Positions 10,001-18,040 of a stretch of 64,000 nt of DNA are shown in pieces. The position numbers and the translations under genes are program-made. Positions within the stretch are counted from its first letter, which is position 1. The number at the start of each line of letters is the position of its first letter. The DNA comes from Agapetus fuscipes (Eukaryota; Arthropoda; Insecta; Trichoptera; Glossosomatidae), in NCBI GenBank assembly GCA_951799405.1, contig OX637345.1, forward strand, positions 558,001 to 622,000, in the 5' to 3' direction. The notes beneath the pieces were generated by a model. It saw only the letters and a list, made by a program, of their open reading frames with translations. It was not told the DNA's origin and did not search any database.

Positions 10001-12526
10001 TGTGTGGCTACTGCAAGTGCCAAGCTGGAGGACAATGGTTGTTAGAGGCCCAGGAGAGATATGGGCTGTAGGGATTATAATAATAATATTAGGATGATTT
10101 AAAAAAATTAAAATTAAAAAAAAAAAAAAAAAAAAAACAAATTGTATAAGGCTACGGGGCGAGTAAAATTTAATAATGTACGACCGGTTTCGGAAACAAT
10201 GTTTCCATCATCAGGTACAAAATATTACTGACTAAAAATAAAATATAAATTAGTGTAACATTCTTTTAAGGGGTGGGAGTAGTGGAGGGGGGGAGGGGAG
10301 GTTACAAAGTGAATGCCTCATCAATTAATGATATTAGGATGATTTATTTGTTGAGCCCTGTTTTTGTGTGCATCACACCTCAAGAGCCCTCTGCGAGCTT
10401 CGTCGTCGCTGTAGAAAGCGCCAATTCTCAAGTAAGACCCAGTTGTTGTAAGGTTGGATGGACCTTTCAGTGGCCGGTCTTTGGTAAAGGTTTATGAATT
10501 TTTCAACCCAGCGAAGAGCAAATGTTGAAATATAAATGGTATATTTTTGTGCTCCGCTGGGATTCGAATCCACAACCTTCCATTTACGAGGCCGAAGTGT
10601 TGACCCGTCAAAGAAATGCCAACAACACGCGGTGTACCTAGCGGTCACCCATCCAAGTAGCATACGCGCCCAATGTTGCTTAACTTCGGTGATCTGATGA
10701 GAACCGGTGCTTTCAACATGGTATCGTCGTTGACATGTTGGATGTTGAGAAAGAAGCAATTTATGACACCGCGCTCTGTGAATGTGGAGCCCAACAGTCC
10801 ATTGATCATCTTCGGATCTGTCCTGCCTGCCCAACAAGCTGCTCCCTGGCCGACCTAATGGAGGGTCATGATGGAGTGGTGGAGGTTGCTCAACACTGGG
10901 CAAAAATAGTGTAGCGTCTTACACAATGAATTAGACTAATGTAGTAAGTTTTACAAGTAAATAATAAACAATGTGTTTCCCACTACTTTCCAGTGACCAA
11001 GCAGCCCCAGTTGTCTGTCATCATAGTGCCAGTGGCCTTCAGTCTGGTGGCCACCATCCTGATTGTGTTTGGAGTGGCGTACTACATACAGAACAGAGCC
11101 AGGTAACACATACTCACAGTATCTTATTCTTCCTTTATGTCATCAGCCAGTCCATGTAGATTAAATGTTTTTTTTGGCCTGTTGTTTTCATGCGAAAGCA
11201 GAAGTTTGAGTGCATGCAATGGCATCTGTTCAACCAGGGTTGAAGTTATGATCTAAGGGCCAGGCGTGATTCGAACCAACGTTATTCTGTTCCAGATACG
11301 CTAGTCAGAACGGCGATTTGACGCCTTCGGCCATAACACATACTGACTGTTCAGGTCAAATGAACATTTTCCTTGCAAAGATGCAACATCATCATATTTT
11401 AAAGGCAGTGCCTTGCTGTGCCAGCCGTCTGTCTCTGTTGGTTGCCATCTTCTTGAGCTGCAAATAAGAGGAGACATCCATGAGCCGCTTCAAATCCTAG
11501 AAGTATGAAGTTCTTGTTCGTCTTCCTAAGACTTTTTCTTCAAAGATTTTGTTGAAAAAGGTGCTATGTCTAATCGATTGTCCTATTTTGTTTTTTTGTC
11601 CTTTTCAATATGTGATTCATAAGCTCTCTACTTCCAGCAACACCTTTTCGTTGGACTTCCCTTCGACCCGCGATGTCTTGGTCCATCTTTCTTCAAATCC
11701 ACATCTCAAATGCTATGTTGGACACATAGTTCAGGTTTCACAACGCAATTAAGCCACACATATAGTGTAACTTCTTGCCTGCGTTATCCCCGAAGGGGTC
11801 GCATGTGGTGATTCGGGACCTATTTATTTTAAGGGTAAGGGGGCTGGCCTCACACCAACCACCTTTATTTGAAGTGGGGGCTCCCAGCTCCCGGGAGGAC
11901 TGGTTCTCATTACTTGTGAAGGCTGAGTAAGCCTTGAGATCGAACCCTTGCTCTCGGCATGGAATGCAAGCATTCTACCAGTTGAGCTATCAATTTTTTT
12001 ACAAGCTTGGTCTTCGTCGCTACAAAGCGGATTCTCAAGCAAGACTCAGTCGCTGTAAGGCTGGATGGACCTTTGGTGACCGGTCATTGGTAAAGGTTTT
12101 ATGAATTTTTCAACCCAGCGAAGAGAAAATTTGAAAATACAAATGGTACATTTTTTGTGCTTCGCCGGGATTCAAACTCACAACCTTCCATTCAGAGTCC
12201 GAAGTGTTACCACTGAACTACGGACCGGACAACAATTCAACAAAATGCTCCAAACGTGCAACACAATGCAGGAATGAGGCCTCACTTCAAGCCAAACCTT
12301 CAAACCTGTTTACATCTTCATTGTTTCCACTTGCAGGTTCAACATCGAAGTGGCCGACTTCAACTTTGGTCAGCAGTACGCCGACCTGGAGTACAAGACC
12401 TTCTGGGAGCGTCTGCGCGAGAGCTTCAACAGCGCCCTCAACATCGGGACCACGAGGGAGAGCGACGGGGGCACCAGCACTCCCTGGATGTCCAACGACA
12501 ACAACAAATACGGCACCATGACGTAA
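6430..12526 (+). CDS. spliced gene for a type I membrane glycoprotein (TMEM130/PMEL/GPNMB-like), 3' four exons
   Basis: Four exons with AG acceptors and GT donors keep one frame across all junctions (phases 1, 1, 2) and give 416 residues; the 5' exon(s) with start codon and signal peptide lie outside. Counting from Met at 6432: extracellular region 1-90 ('TYWFVDCVYYGVTSDLSFTKNYTG'), Thr/Pro-rich mucin-like linker 91-137, a spacer, a PKD/Ig-like domain about 195-317 with several Cys, a transmembrane helix 324-349 (LSVIIVPVAFSLVATILIVF), and a cytoplasmic tail with 'QYADLEYKTFWERL'. About a dozen N-glycosylation sequons are visible. This layout resembles PKD-containing TMEM130/PMEL/GPNMB proteins, whose insect members are poorly characterised; the function here is not known. 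Exons are more GC-rich than the surrounding DNA. Introns of about 0.67, 2.9 and 1.2 kb are filled by repeats. Confidence 0.8.
7116..7357 (+). repeat. LINE-D 3' UTR copy in intron A-B
   Basis: Runs from 'TATGCGGCTGACGACC' through 'GCCAATGTCACCCCTG' and 'TGTGGGCATGCATTTAATAT' to 'TATCTTTGCAACTTA', the LINE-D end without a (TTAGA)n tail. It starts only about 23 bp after the exon A donor. Confidence 0.8.
7405..7688 (-). mobile_element. SINE2 copy with LINE-L-like tail, in intron A-B
   Basis: 3' tail AATATTAGGATGATTTG, 'GAGCGCTGTTTTTGTGTG' and 'CCTCAAGAGCCCTCTGCGAG'; body 'TTCAACCAGTGGAGAA'; tRNA-like head with B box near 7640-7655 and 'GAAGTGTTAACCACTG' at the right end. Confidence 0.8.
7760..8050 (+). 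CDS. exon B: PKD/Ig-like extracellular domain
   Basis: Acceptor GATCTTCCAG ends at 7759; donor AACG|GTAAAT at 8050/8051. Encodes 'APVANLSVVGNNWLQAGS' and 'LKITCTGTPPYSYCTDF', with Cys also in 'NETCVEP' and 'DSCEF', ending 'VISNNVGKMVSPVTVQTYN', a beta-sandwich pattern like PKD domains. Markedly GC-rich compared with flanking introns. Confidence 0.85.
8093..8302 (-). mobile_element. SINE3 copy in intron B-C
   Basis: Reverse orientation: tail 'AATAGATTTGTTAAGAGG', 'CAAAAGCAGAAGCTTGCG', and tRNA-like head ending 'CCCTCGGCTGTAACA'. Matches the copies at 11168-11338 and 24222-24440. Confidence 0.75.
8561..8785 (-). pseudogene. LINE-R C-terminus joined in frame to a LINE-Z piece
   Basis: The open frame ends 'VNDIKETAGREWLNTAADRQ', 'TWRRLEEAYIQEWTEKG', then stop at 8561, a typical C-terminal tail of a non-LTR reverse transcriptase ORF (LINE-R, also at 18170-18330). 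Upstream, 'SSEIKYQDAIESQTT' matches 'SSELKYHDAIESRTT' of LINE-Z (56.4 kb). Two LINE fragments are therefore fused in frame. Confidence 0.65.
8808..9668. mobile_element. possible hAT-like element, interrupted
   Basis: Left end CGGAGGTGCCCAGACGGTCG and right end (reverse) CAGGGGTGCCCATACTTTTT are imperfect inverted repeats of hAT type; the left end adds 'GATCGCGAGAGG' and inner copies of 'GGTCGATCTCCTC' occur near 9605 and 9633. The 8-bp flanks match only at the last four bases, so the boundaries are uncertain. Confidence 0.4.
9078..9554 (-). repeat. possible solo LTR or GC-rich repeat inside the hAT-like element
   Basis: Ends TGTATAATTA and ATAACATAACA resemble LTR ends. On minus there is AATAAACCCTTATTTT near the 3' end and a GC-rich middle (9190-9500) unlike the AT-rich flanks. 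No matching target duplication was found, so this is tentative. Confidence 0.35.
9735..9948 (+). repeat. LINE-D 3' end with (TTAGA)n tail
   Basis: From 'GTTGCCAATGCCACCCCTG' to 'CTTTGCAACTTAGATTAG', ending in four TTAGA-type units. Confidence 0.85.
10095..10265 (+). repeat. poly-A followed by 'CGACCGGTTTCGGAAACA' repeat
   Basis: A-run at 10112-10137, then 'GTACGACCGGTTTCGGAAAC' and 'TTTCCATCATCAGGTAC', with a small inverted repeat GGAAACA/TGTTTCC. This motif is common in insect non-autonomous repeats; the family is not identified. Confidence 0.45.
10329..10606 (-). mobile_element. SINE2 copy with LINE-L-like tail, abutting 5S-like sequence
   Basis: Tail 'GATATTAGGATGATTTATTT', 'CCTCAAGAGCCCTCTGCGAG', body 'CAACCCAGCGAAGAGCAAA', B box 'GGATTCGAATCC' (reverse) near 10560. 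The head is cut at 'AGTGTTGACC' and continues directly into the 5S-like sequence. Confidence 0.8.
10616..10735 (-). rRNA. 5S rRNA-like sequence (pseudogene or SINE-associated)
   Basis: The minus strand begins GTCAACGACGATACCATGTT and contains 'CCGGTTCTCATCAGATCACC', 'GAAGTTAAGCAACATTGGGC', 'TACTTGGATGGGTGACCGCT' and 'ACCGCGTGTTGTTGGC', full length and collinear with insect 5S rRNA. Substitutions in conserved positions (for example TTGAAAGCA for the usual loop region), location in an intron and contact with a SINE argue for a retropseudogene or a 5S-headed SINE. The internal polymerase III control region is largely preserved. Confidence 0.75.
10738..10915 (+). pseudogene. non-LTR retrotransposon C-terminal zinc-finger fragment
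   Basis: Reads LDVEKEAIYDTALCECGAQQ then SIDHLRICPACP and 'SLADLMEGHDGVVEVAQHWA', stop near 10913. The Cys-Cys-His-Cys spacing is the C-terminal knuckle seen in several LINE ORF2 proteins. Lies just before the acceptor of exon C. Confidence 0.6.
10994..11102 (+). CDS. exon C: transmembrane segment
   Basis: Acceptor CTACTTTCCAG ends at 10993; donor CAG|GTAACA at 11102/11103. Encodes VTKQPQ then a hydrophobic stretch of about 26 residues ending 'GVAYYIQ' and basic 'NRAR', which sets the extracellular side N-terminal (positive-inside rule). Confidence 0.85.
11168..11338 (-). mobile_element. SINE3 copy (3' truncated) in intron C-D
   Basis: 'CATGCGAAAGCAGAAGTTTG', 'GATTCGAACCAACGTTATTC' and head end 'GACGCCTTCGGCCATAACA'. 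Confidence 0.7.
11395..11740 (-). pseudogene. LINE-B C-terminal ORF remnant
   Basis: Minus strand reads EEKVLGRRTRTSYF, a stop, then DLKRLMDVSSYLQLKKMATN and RDRRLAQQGTA. The block recurs at 22600-22745 and 46430-46555, which defines LINE-B. Confidence 0.6.
11741..12226 (-). mobile_element. composite SINE: SINE2 body joined to complete SINE1 (copy 2)
   Basis: Same order and junction as 5599-6076: SINE2 head at 12226, body to 'GACGAAGACCAAGCTTG', an A-rich link (TTTTTTT on +, 11994-12000), then SINE1 head 'GATAGCTCAACTGG' and full SINE1 to 'TAATTGCG' at 11741. Lies in intron C-D. Confidence 0.75.
12337..12526 (+). CDS. exon D: cytoplasmic tail and stop
   Basis: Acceptor TTCCACTTGCAG ends at 12336. 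Encodes FNIEVADFNFGQQYADLEYK, then 'TFWERLRESFNSALNIG' and a Ser/Thr/Asn-rich end 'NDNNKYGTMT', TAA at 12524-12526. Tyr-containing 'YADLEY' could be a trafficking or phosphorylation site (inference). Confidence 0.88.
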
Positions 12527-12699
12527 TCTGGGACGCTGACGTACACTGCGGCGAAATGATACGTGTGAATGTAAACTTACAATGATTGACTGCACGGGCT
12601 GCATTTGCTGCGGTTTCCCAGTGTAGAAAATTTTGCTGTTTCCAATAGAAAGGATCTCTAGATTAGTTTTCAATTGACCTTTTATTTTTCCTCGTAGTT
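12527..12699 (+). other. 3' UTR start of the host gene
   Basis: Non-repeat sequence after the stop. No AATAAA within it; the first AATAAATAAA is at 13163-13173, so the transcript may run through the SINE2 at 12700-12976. Confidence 0.5.
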
Positions 12700-12976
12700 T
12701 AATATTAGGATGATTTATTTGGTGAGCGCTGTTTTTGTGTGTAGTACACCTCAAGAGCCCTCTGCGAGCTTGGTCATTGCTGTAGAAAGCGCCAATTCTC
12801 AAGCAAGACCCAGTTGCTGTAAGGCTGGATGGACCTTTAGTGACTGGTCTTTGGTAAAGGTTTATGAATTTTTCAACCCAGCGAAATATAAATGGTATAT
12901 TTTTGTGCTCCGCTGGGATTCGAATCCACAACCTTCCATTTACGAGTCCGAAGTGTTACCACTGGACTATGGACCG
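12700..12976 (-). mobile_element. SINE2 copy with LINE-L-like tail
   Basis: Full copy: tail 'TAATATTAGGATGATTTATT', 'GAGCGCTGTTTTTGTGTG', body 'TTCAACCCAGCGAAATATAA', tRNA head ending 'CACTGGACTATGGACCGG'. May form part of the host gene 3' UTR. Confidence 0.85.
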
Positions 12977-13178
12977 GTCCAAGTGAGTGAGATGCAAGAG
13001 CCCAGAGCACACAAACCACTGGTATTTATAACCACTTTGGGTGTACTCATAAAGAAATTCATAAAAAAATGCCAAATAATTGCAATGCACACATCAAGAA
13101 TGACATTATGCTTGAACTCACTAGAAATTATCCTAACATATGCACGAGCGGCATAAACTAATAGAATAAATAAATTAT

Positions 13179-13238
13179 CAAATTTTTACTTGATCTAAAT
13201 CTAATCTTAGATTTAGATTTAGATCAAGTAAAAATTTG
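13179..13238. repeat. near-perfect 60-bp palindrome
   Basis: CAAATTTTTACTTGATCTAA is answered by its reverse complement ending at 13238; arms of about 26 bp around a short core containing TTAGAT units. It could form a hairpin. Confidence 0.85.
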
Positions 13239-13359
13239 CCTTTATCAAAGAAATGATACATCCAGTAAATAATAATAATAATGCATGGATAAAATTTAGT
13301 GTCATTTGGTCGGGCTAAAGACAGGACAGAGAGTTGTATCTTCCGTTTCTTGTGCGTCT

Positions 13360-13790
13360 TCAGTGAAGATTTTCGATCATCGTAGCAATTTGATACTGCT
13401 GCACGAAAGAGGAATTTCTTCTGCTAATCTGCTGTCTCCGGTTCTTCAACCAAGATGTTCTCTGGAGATTGTCTTCCCTGTATGATGAGATGCAGGAGTG
13501 AATAATTTCTCATTATATGGCTGAAAAAAAACAGTTTTTGCCTTTTGATGGACATCAGGAGTTTAGGTCTGGTATTCATATGGGAAAGAATCTCGGCATT
13601 TGTGGCTCGGTCTATCCAGGAAACCTTCAACATCCGACGGTAGACCCACATTTCAAAGGCAGTGCTTCTGTTCACTAGGCACTGTGTAAGTGTCCACCCT
13701 TCCATGCCATAGAGTACAATTGGAAAGATGAAGCATCTCACTGTACGGAGACATAACTCTAGTTTCATGTTTCTGTTGGTCAACATGTTG
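13360..13790 (-). pseudogene. LINE-E reverse transcriptase C-terminal fragment
   Basis: Encodes CLRTVRCFIFPIVLYGMEGW then 'FEMWVYRRMLKVSW', 'NTRPKLLMSIKRQKLFFFSH' and 'IMRNYSLLHLIIQG', the C-terminal part of endonuclease-reverse-transcriptase LINEs widespread in insects. Near 13490 the frame shifts and continues as 'RTSWLKNRRQ' to 'QQYQIATMIENLH' with a stop at 13360-13362, so it is a pseudogene. A related fragment is at 34803-35037. Confidence 0.75.
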
Positions 13791-14300
13791 TAGGTTTATA
13801 TTTAATGTTATCATTCCTCGTAGTTTGCTTGAATATTTTTATAAAGAATTTGTCAATATTCGCTGTGGACATTTTGTGATAGACGAACGACTGGTGAAGA
13901 AGGAAACTATGGAATGAAAGATTGTTGAAGTCTTAAAAATTGTAAACTATTTTGTTGTTGGAATCTTAAAAATTGTAAATTTTTTCTTATTATTTTTGGT
14001 CTCAAATTGGCTTTAAATTGTTTATTATTTTCTAAAATAAAAATGCAGTTTAACCCTTTGTCCCCTGTTCACGTGAATCAAGTACTAATGCATAAGTAGG
14101 AGGGTGTATGCAGACCACTTACATACACATGCCAGTGGGCTTGTATTATTGGAGAATGTGGTGGAATGATCATTTAAATTAGGGATGTTATGGATATCCG
14201 TATCCGTAACCGAAACTATTGGATAACAAAAATAAAAAAATATATTGTATCCATAACCGTATTCGATATAAAATTTTCGGTTAACATCAGATATGGACGG
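13791..14300. other. AT-rich stretch without recognised features
   Basis: No ORF or recognised repeat. A run of 'GGATATCCGTATCCGTAACC' and related TATCCGTA motifs occurs at 14190-14290. Confidence 0.45.
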
Positions 14301-14307
14301 ATTCTAA

Positions 14308-14640
14308 GTCTAGGCGCACACTAGACGACAGGCGACAGCGACAGCTCGACGACTAGTGGCGGCGACAGGCTGCGGCCGACAGTTTTCATACATTTTGTTC
14401 AAAGCTCCGCACACTTGGCGTCTGAGTCGCCGAGACTCTGCGACTAGCTGCGGGAGTCGCGCCCGCTCGCTACTTGTTGCTGCGACAGTCAGGCCACCCA
14501 CGCGCGCACTAGACGACAGTCGCTTGACTATACAGTATACCTACCTATATACTCTGTGGCATGGCTTGCTGCACGACGTCACAACTACAAATCGCGGCGA
14601 CTGTCGCGGCGACAAGTCGTCTAGTGTGCGGAGGGTCTAA
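14308..14640. mobile_element. MITE-like GC-rich element with CGACAG motifs
   Basis: Ends are inverted: left 'GGCGCACACTAGACGACAGG' and right 'GTCGTCTAGTGTGCGGAGGG', with another inner copy 'GCGCGCACTAGACGACAGTC'. The interior is rich in CGACAG/GCGAC units and sharply GC-richer than its flanks. Target duplication not clear. Confidence 0.6.
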
Positions 14641-15215
14641 ATGAAACATGTTTTGGTTTTGAAACATGTTTTGGTTTTTATCTGGTTAGCTGATATACTA
14701 GTTGCGCGTGTCCCATGCATTCCTTTTTGTTTGTATTGCTTAGTCATAACTAGTTAGTCATTTTGGGGTTACATTACAGTTTTTACTATTTAATTAAGTG
14801 AAAACTTAACCTTAAAAAGTTAATGTACATTACTGAAATTAGCGGATTATCTGAAATAATCATAATAATATTGTTCCTGTATTGGTTTCCATGACTGAAA
14901 TTTCATATCCATAGCATCCCTAGTCTCTAGTTCTCCCTCCGAAGTAAATTGTTCACTATCTAAGGTTGAATGAATTTTGTAGCCCTTCAGGAATAACCAT
15001 TTTTAGATGTACAGTAACTGAATGAGAATCCAAAATTATGTATTGTTTTGTGAAAAATTATTTTTTGTAAATGGAAGGTGAAAATGTAGGTACTCATTGT
15101 GTGGTAATTCGAGAAATATTTTTGAAATTGATGTACAAGTTTTCGTTGAAATCTCAACCGTAGCATTTACCATAAAATGTATAGAATCTAAAATAGCACC
15201 TCTAGCGATGACGAT
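14641..15215. other. no recognised feature
   Basis: A short direct repeat AAACATGTTTTGGTTTT occurs twice at 14643-14678; otherwise nothing seen. Confidence 0.4.
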
Positions 15216-15219
15216 GAAT

Positions 15220-15560
15220 TAATTGACCTTCATCAGCGCCATTTTGTGACATTTTTCAACCGCTTCAAAAGATTCGGTGATCAGACCTGCCCTGAGATGT
15301 TTCTTGAAGTGATTGCTGTCGGCAATCTCTCAAATTACAGGTTGTAGTCGGTTTCATGCCCTTGGAGCCGACACTGCAAAAGCACGCTCACCAAACACTA
15401 ATGCAGACCTGCGCAAAGGCTCTTCAACTAATTTTTTGGCGCTTATTTGCGCAGTGTGCTCTAATTTGTCTGCTATTCAAACCAGTTTGTTTGATGAGTT
15501 TCGCGAAGTACAGTGGTGTCATCTCATAGAGTGCCCTATGCATCATTAAGTCGATTTTTA
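15220..15560 (-). pseudogene. decayed CR1/jockey-type LINE C-terminus
   Basis: Minus strand: LMMHRALYEMTPLYFAKLIK and QTGLNSRQIRAHCANKRQKI, a stop, EEPLRRSALVFGERAFAVSA then PRA, stop, NRLQPVI, stop, EIADSNHFKKHLRAGL. 'FGERAFAVSAPRAWN.LP' and 'FKKHLR' are hallmarks of LINE ORF2 ends; the TGA replaces the expected Trp codon. Confidence 0.6.
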
Positions 15561-16020
15561 CTCATTGCCACTTTAGATAATCCTCACCTCTAGGGTGGCA
15601 GCGATTTTTAGTCATTATCCAACTACCAAACTCTTGGTTTTGATATTAAATATCTCCAAAGATTCAAAACATATCTCATACCGTTTTGTTTTCTCAAAAG
15701 AGTTCAAAATTCTGTAAAAAACGTTTATAACGTTTTTTAATGCTTTGAGTGTATTGGTGGGTAGTTTTATCCTATAGGAGTACTAATGATTTTTGATCTT
15801 ATTTCTGAGTAAAAACAAAAAAAAAACAAAACAAATGCAATCAGTACTATGAGCGTGGATCAGCGTTCCGACACCCTAGAGGTTAAAAGCATCTCAGATT
15901 ACCAAAGGTCTACTGTCTTAAAATGTATTTGAATTTTTATTAATTAATTTTTACAATACGGTACAATTCCCTTTATCCAAATCAATCGAGACCATTCCGA
16001 TAATTTAATATATCAATGTA
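15561..16020. other. no recognised feature
   Basis: AT-rich; no ORF or repeat recognised. Confidence 0.4.
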
Positions 16021-16021
16021 A

Positions 16022-16225
16022 TGGCCGAGGGAGTCAAGTGGCTGATCTTTCTAGCGTATTTGGAGTAGAATAACGCTGGTTTGATCCCCGCCTGGGTCAT
16101 TTGACCATAACTTTGATCCTCGTTCAACAGATATCATCGGGTAATAATTAATACATAATTCATTAAAATATACAATAATGAATTATTAATTGATGATATT
16201 AATACCTGTTTCTGGCCAAGCAGAA
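16022..16225 (+). mobile_element. SINE3 copy with internal AT-hairpin block
   Basis: Head 'GAGTCAAGTGGCTGATCTTT' with B-box-like 'GGTTTGATCCC', body 'GTTCAACAGATATCATCGGG', then an AT-rich block of TTAATAATT/AATTATTAA inverted repeats, and tail 'ACCTGTTTCTGGCCAAGC'. The same variant is at 19861 and 34005 (reverse). Confidence 0.65.
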
Positions 16226-16454
16226 TAGTTTAGTGAACTGACCACTTGACTACTATGAGAAGATGATATTTTATTATCCAAAAAATGTTCCTGCTGCGTC
16301 TACACTAGCTTCGCAGAAGAAAAGATACTGAATCTGAATGAGAAGCCAAGTTATGTAATTTTTTGACAGATTATATTTTATTGCGCATCGGATCGCAGTA
16401 CTTTTCTGTCTTTAATTTTTTTTCTGAAATTCAGAGAGGGATTCGGATAAAATT

Positions 16455-16568
16455 ATAATAAAATTATGTATAGAAAAACTCCAATTATCCGAATCTGTAA
16501 CTCTCTAGCGGAATGGCGACAGAGTTACAGATTCGGATAATTGGAGTTTTTCCATACATAATTTTATT
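16455..16568. repeat. foldback MITE-like hairpin
   Basis: TAAAATTATGTATAGAAAAA plus CTCCAATTATCCGAATCTG is repeated inverted as 'CAGATTCGGATAATTGGAG' plus 'TTTTTCCATACATAATTTTA', around a core of about 20 bp (CTAGCGGAATGGCGAC). Arms of about 45 bp are nearly perfect. Confidence 0.8.
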
Positions 16569-16747
16569 TACATTACTATCATATTAATATTTTGTACAAA
16601 TTACCCTTATCTTAAATATTAGAGCTTAGTTTATATTTTTAAGAAATGTTTAATTTTAGTTAAAAAATTATAAAAAAAACTACACTAATACAAATATCTA
16701 TGTAAAAATAATTATTAAAATGTTCATTTATTCATATCTCACGTTTC

Positions 16748-17160
16748 GTCATGTCACCCCTGTTTCAGGGAAGGTCATCGGCAAAAGTTGCAGGGCTTTT
16801 ATGTTAATTTGAGGCTTGGATTTTGATTTGTAAGTACGCATGCAGCATTTGTAAGTGCCTGTTTGTGGGCATCAGTGGCGAAGGGTGCCATACAAGCCGT
16901 TCCCATCGGCTTCCCTTTTAAAATGATGTAACAAAGTAGTTAAAAAATATAGACACAAAGTAAAAAAAATACATTTAAAACCAAAGAACCAATACGTATT
17001 TTTCGCCATTGAAACCATGCAGTCTACTTTATTATCATTTTTGCCTCATTTTAAACGGGAAACCGATGGGAATCGGCTTGTATGGCACCCTTCGCCACTG
17101 GTGGGCATGCATTTAATATGAATTTGGAATGTTAAAATGCCTTTGCAACTTAGATTATAG
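16748..17160 (+). repeat. LINE-D 3' end, interrupted by hAT MITE
   Basis: 'CGTCATGTCACCCCTGTTTC' to 'GTTTGTGGGC' before the insertion, then 'GTGGGCATGCATTTAATATG' to 'TTTGCAACTTAGATTATAG' after it. Confidence 0.8.
16873..17100. mobile_element. hAT-type MITE, 228 bp, with perfect 8-bp target duplication
   Basis: Terminal inverted repeats start CAGTGGCGAAGGGTGCCATA and continue for more than 50 bp ('CAAGCCG', 'TTCCCATCGG'). Flanked by GTGGGCAT at 16865-16872 and 17101-17108. An 8-bp duplication and CAG termini are hAT signatures. It has no coding capacity. A second copy is at 41582-41776. Confidence 0.92.
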
Positions 17161-17299
17161 ATAATATACTGATTCTCCCAATAATTTTAAATGTATTTGT
17201 AAAATGAACAAACAATGCCAAAGTAATTCTTGAAAATGTAAACAAAATGAGATTTCTTTATTATAAAAAAGAAAATATATATTTTTGAAACAATTGATT

Positions 17300-17385
17300 T
17301 TTTATCTGATTTATTTAGTGAGCGCTGCTTTTGCAAGAATCATATCTCAAGAGCTCTCTACAAGCTTGGTAACGGCTGCCAATCC
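17300..17385 (-). repeat. SINE2 tail fragment
   Basis: 'TTATTTAGTGAGCGCTGC', 'ATATCTCAAGAGCTCTCTAC', 'AAGCTTGG', then identity is lost. Confidence 0.55.
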
Positions 17386-17569
17386 AACTGAGATACATGA
17401 AAACCGGAATGAACTTGATTTTCTTCATCACTGTAACCTTTTGCTAAGACCATAAAGTGTAAGAAACAAAAACGGCAGATTTTGGGGAAAACCACTCTTT
17501 AATTAATACTTTCCGTAAACTTTACTTTACTCAAGTTTTGCAACTCGTACTAAGGGTATACTGATCTTG

Positions 17570-17730
17570 AGAGTTGTTATCCCGAATATAAAACATTGTG
17601 TCATATTGATTGATTGCGTAATTAAAAATATGTATGAAAAACACAACAACACTCCTAGTGAGTGACTTAGTTTTGATACATTTTTGGAGTTAACTCAATG
17701 TTTTGTATTTGGGATCAAGAACAGAAATAA
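17570..17730. repeat. foldback element with GGGATA ends
   Basis: 'TTATCCCGAATATAAAACAT' is answered by 'AATGTTTTGTATTTGGGATC'; the core contains 'CACTCCTAGTGAGTGA', also found in the repeats at about 52410 and 58560. Confidence 0.55.
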
Positions 17731-17754
17731 TAATTTGATAGTGTTCTACTAATT

Positions 17755-17825
17755 CGATGGCTCTATCTGGGATTGAACCGTGTACTTTTGGATTATAAGT
17801 CAGTGATTTTAGCCACTGGTCTTTA
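17755..17825 (-). repeat. tRNA-like SINE head fragment
   Basis: Minus strand has 'CCAGTGGCTAAAATCACTGA' and B-box 'GGTTCAATCCC'. No body recognised. Confidence 0.4.
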
Positions 17826-17849
17826 ATTTGACACGTTTTATCCAAATAC

Positions 17850-18040
17850 ATTGGAAAGCACCTCTGTTTCAGGCAAAGGCAGCAAAAGTTGCCGAGTTTA
17901 TTTTCATTTGAGGCTTGGATTTAATTTTTTAAGTACACGCCCAGCATGCGTAAGCGCAAACTCACACATGCTGCTTGTGCGCGTGCATTTAATATGAATC
18001 TTATATATTAACATATCTCTTCAACTGAGATTATAGTATC
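17850..18040 (+). repeat. LINE-D 3' UTR copy, inverted pair with 18041-18390
   Basis: 'CACCTCTGTTTCAGGC' to 'TTAATATGAATCTTATA' and 'CTGAGATTATAG'; continues into an opposite-strand copy. Confidence 0.65.

Noticed and set aside
10616..10735. Functional 5S rRNA gene
   Set aside because: Substitutions, single copy in an intron and fusion to a SINE argue against it, although it is listed as 5S-like.
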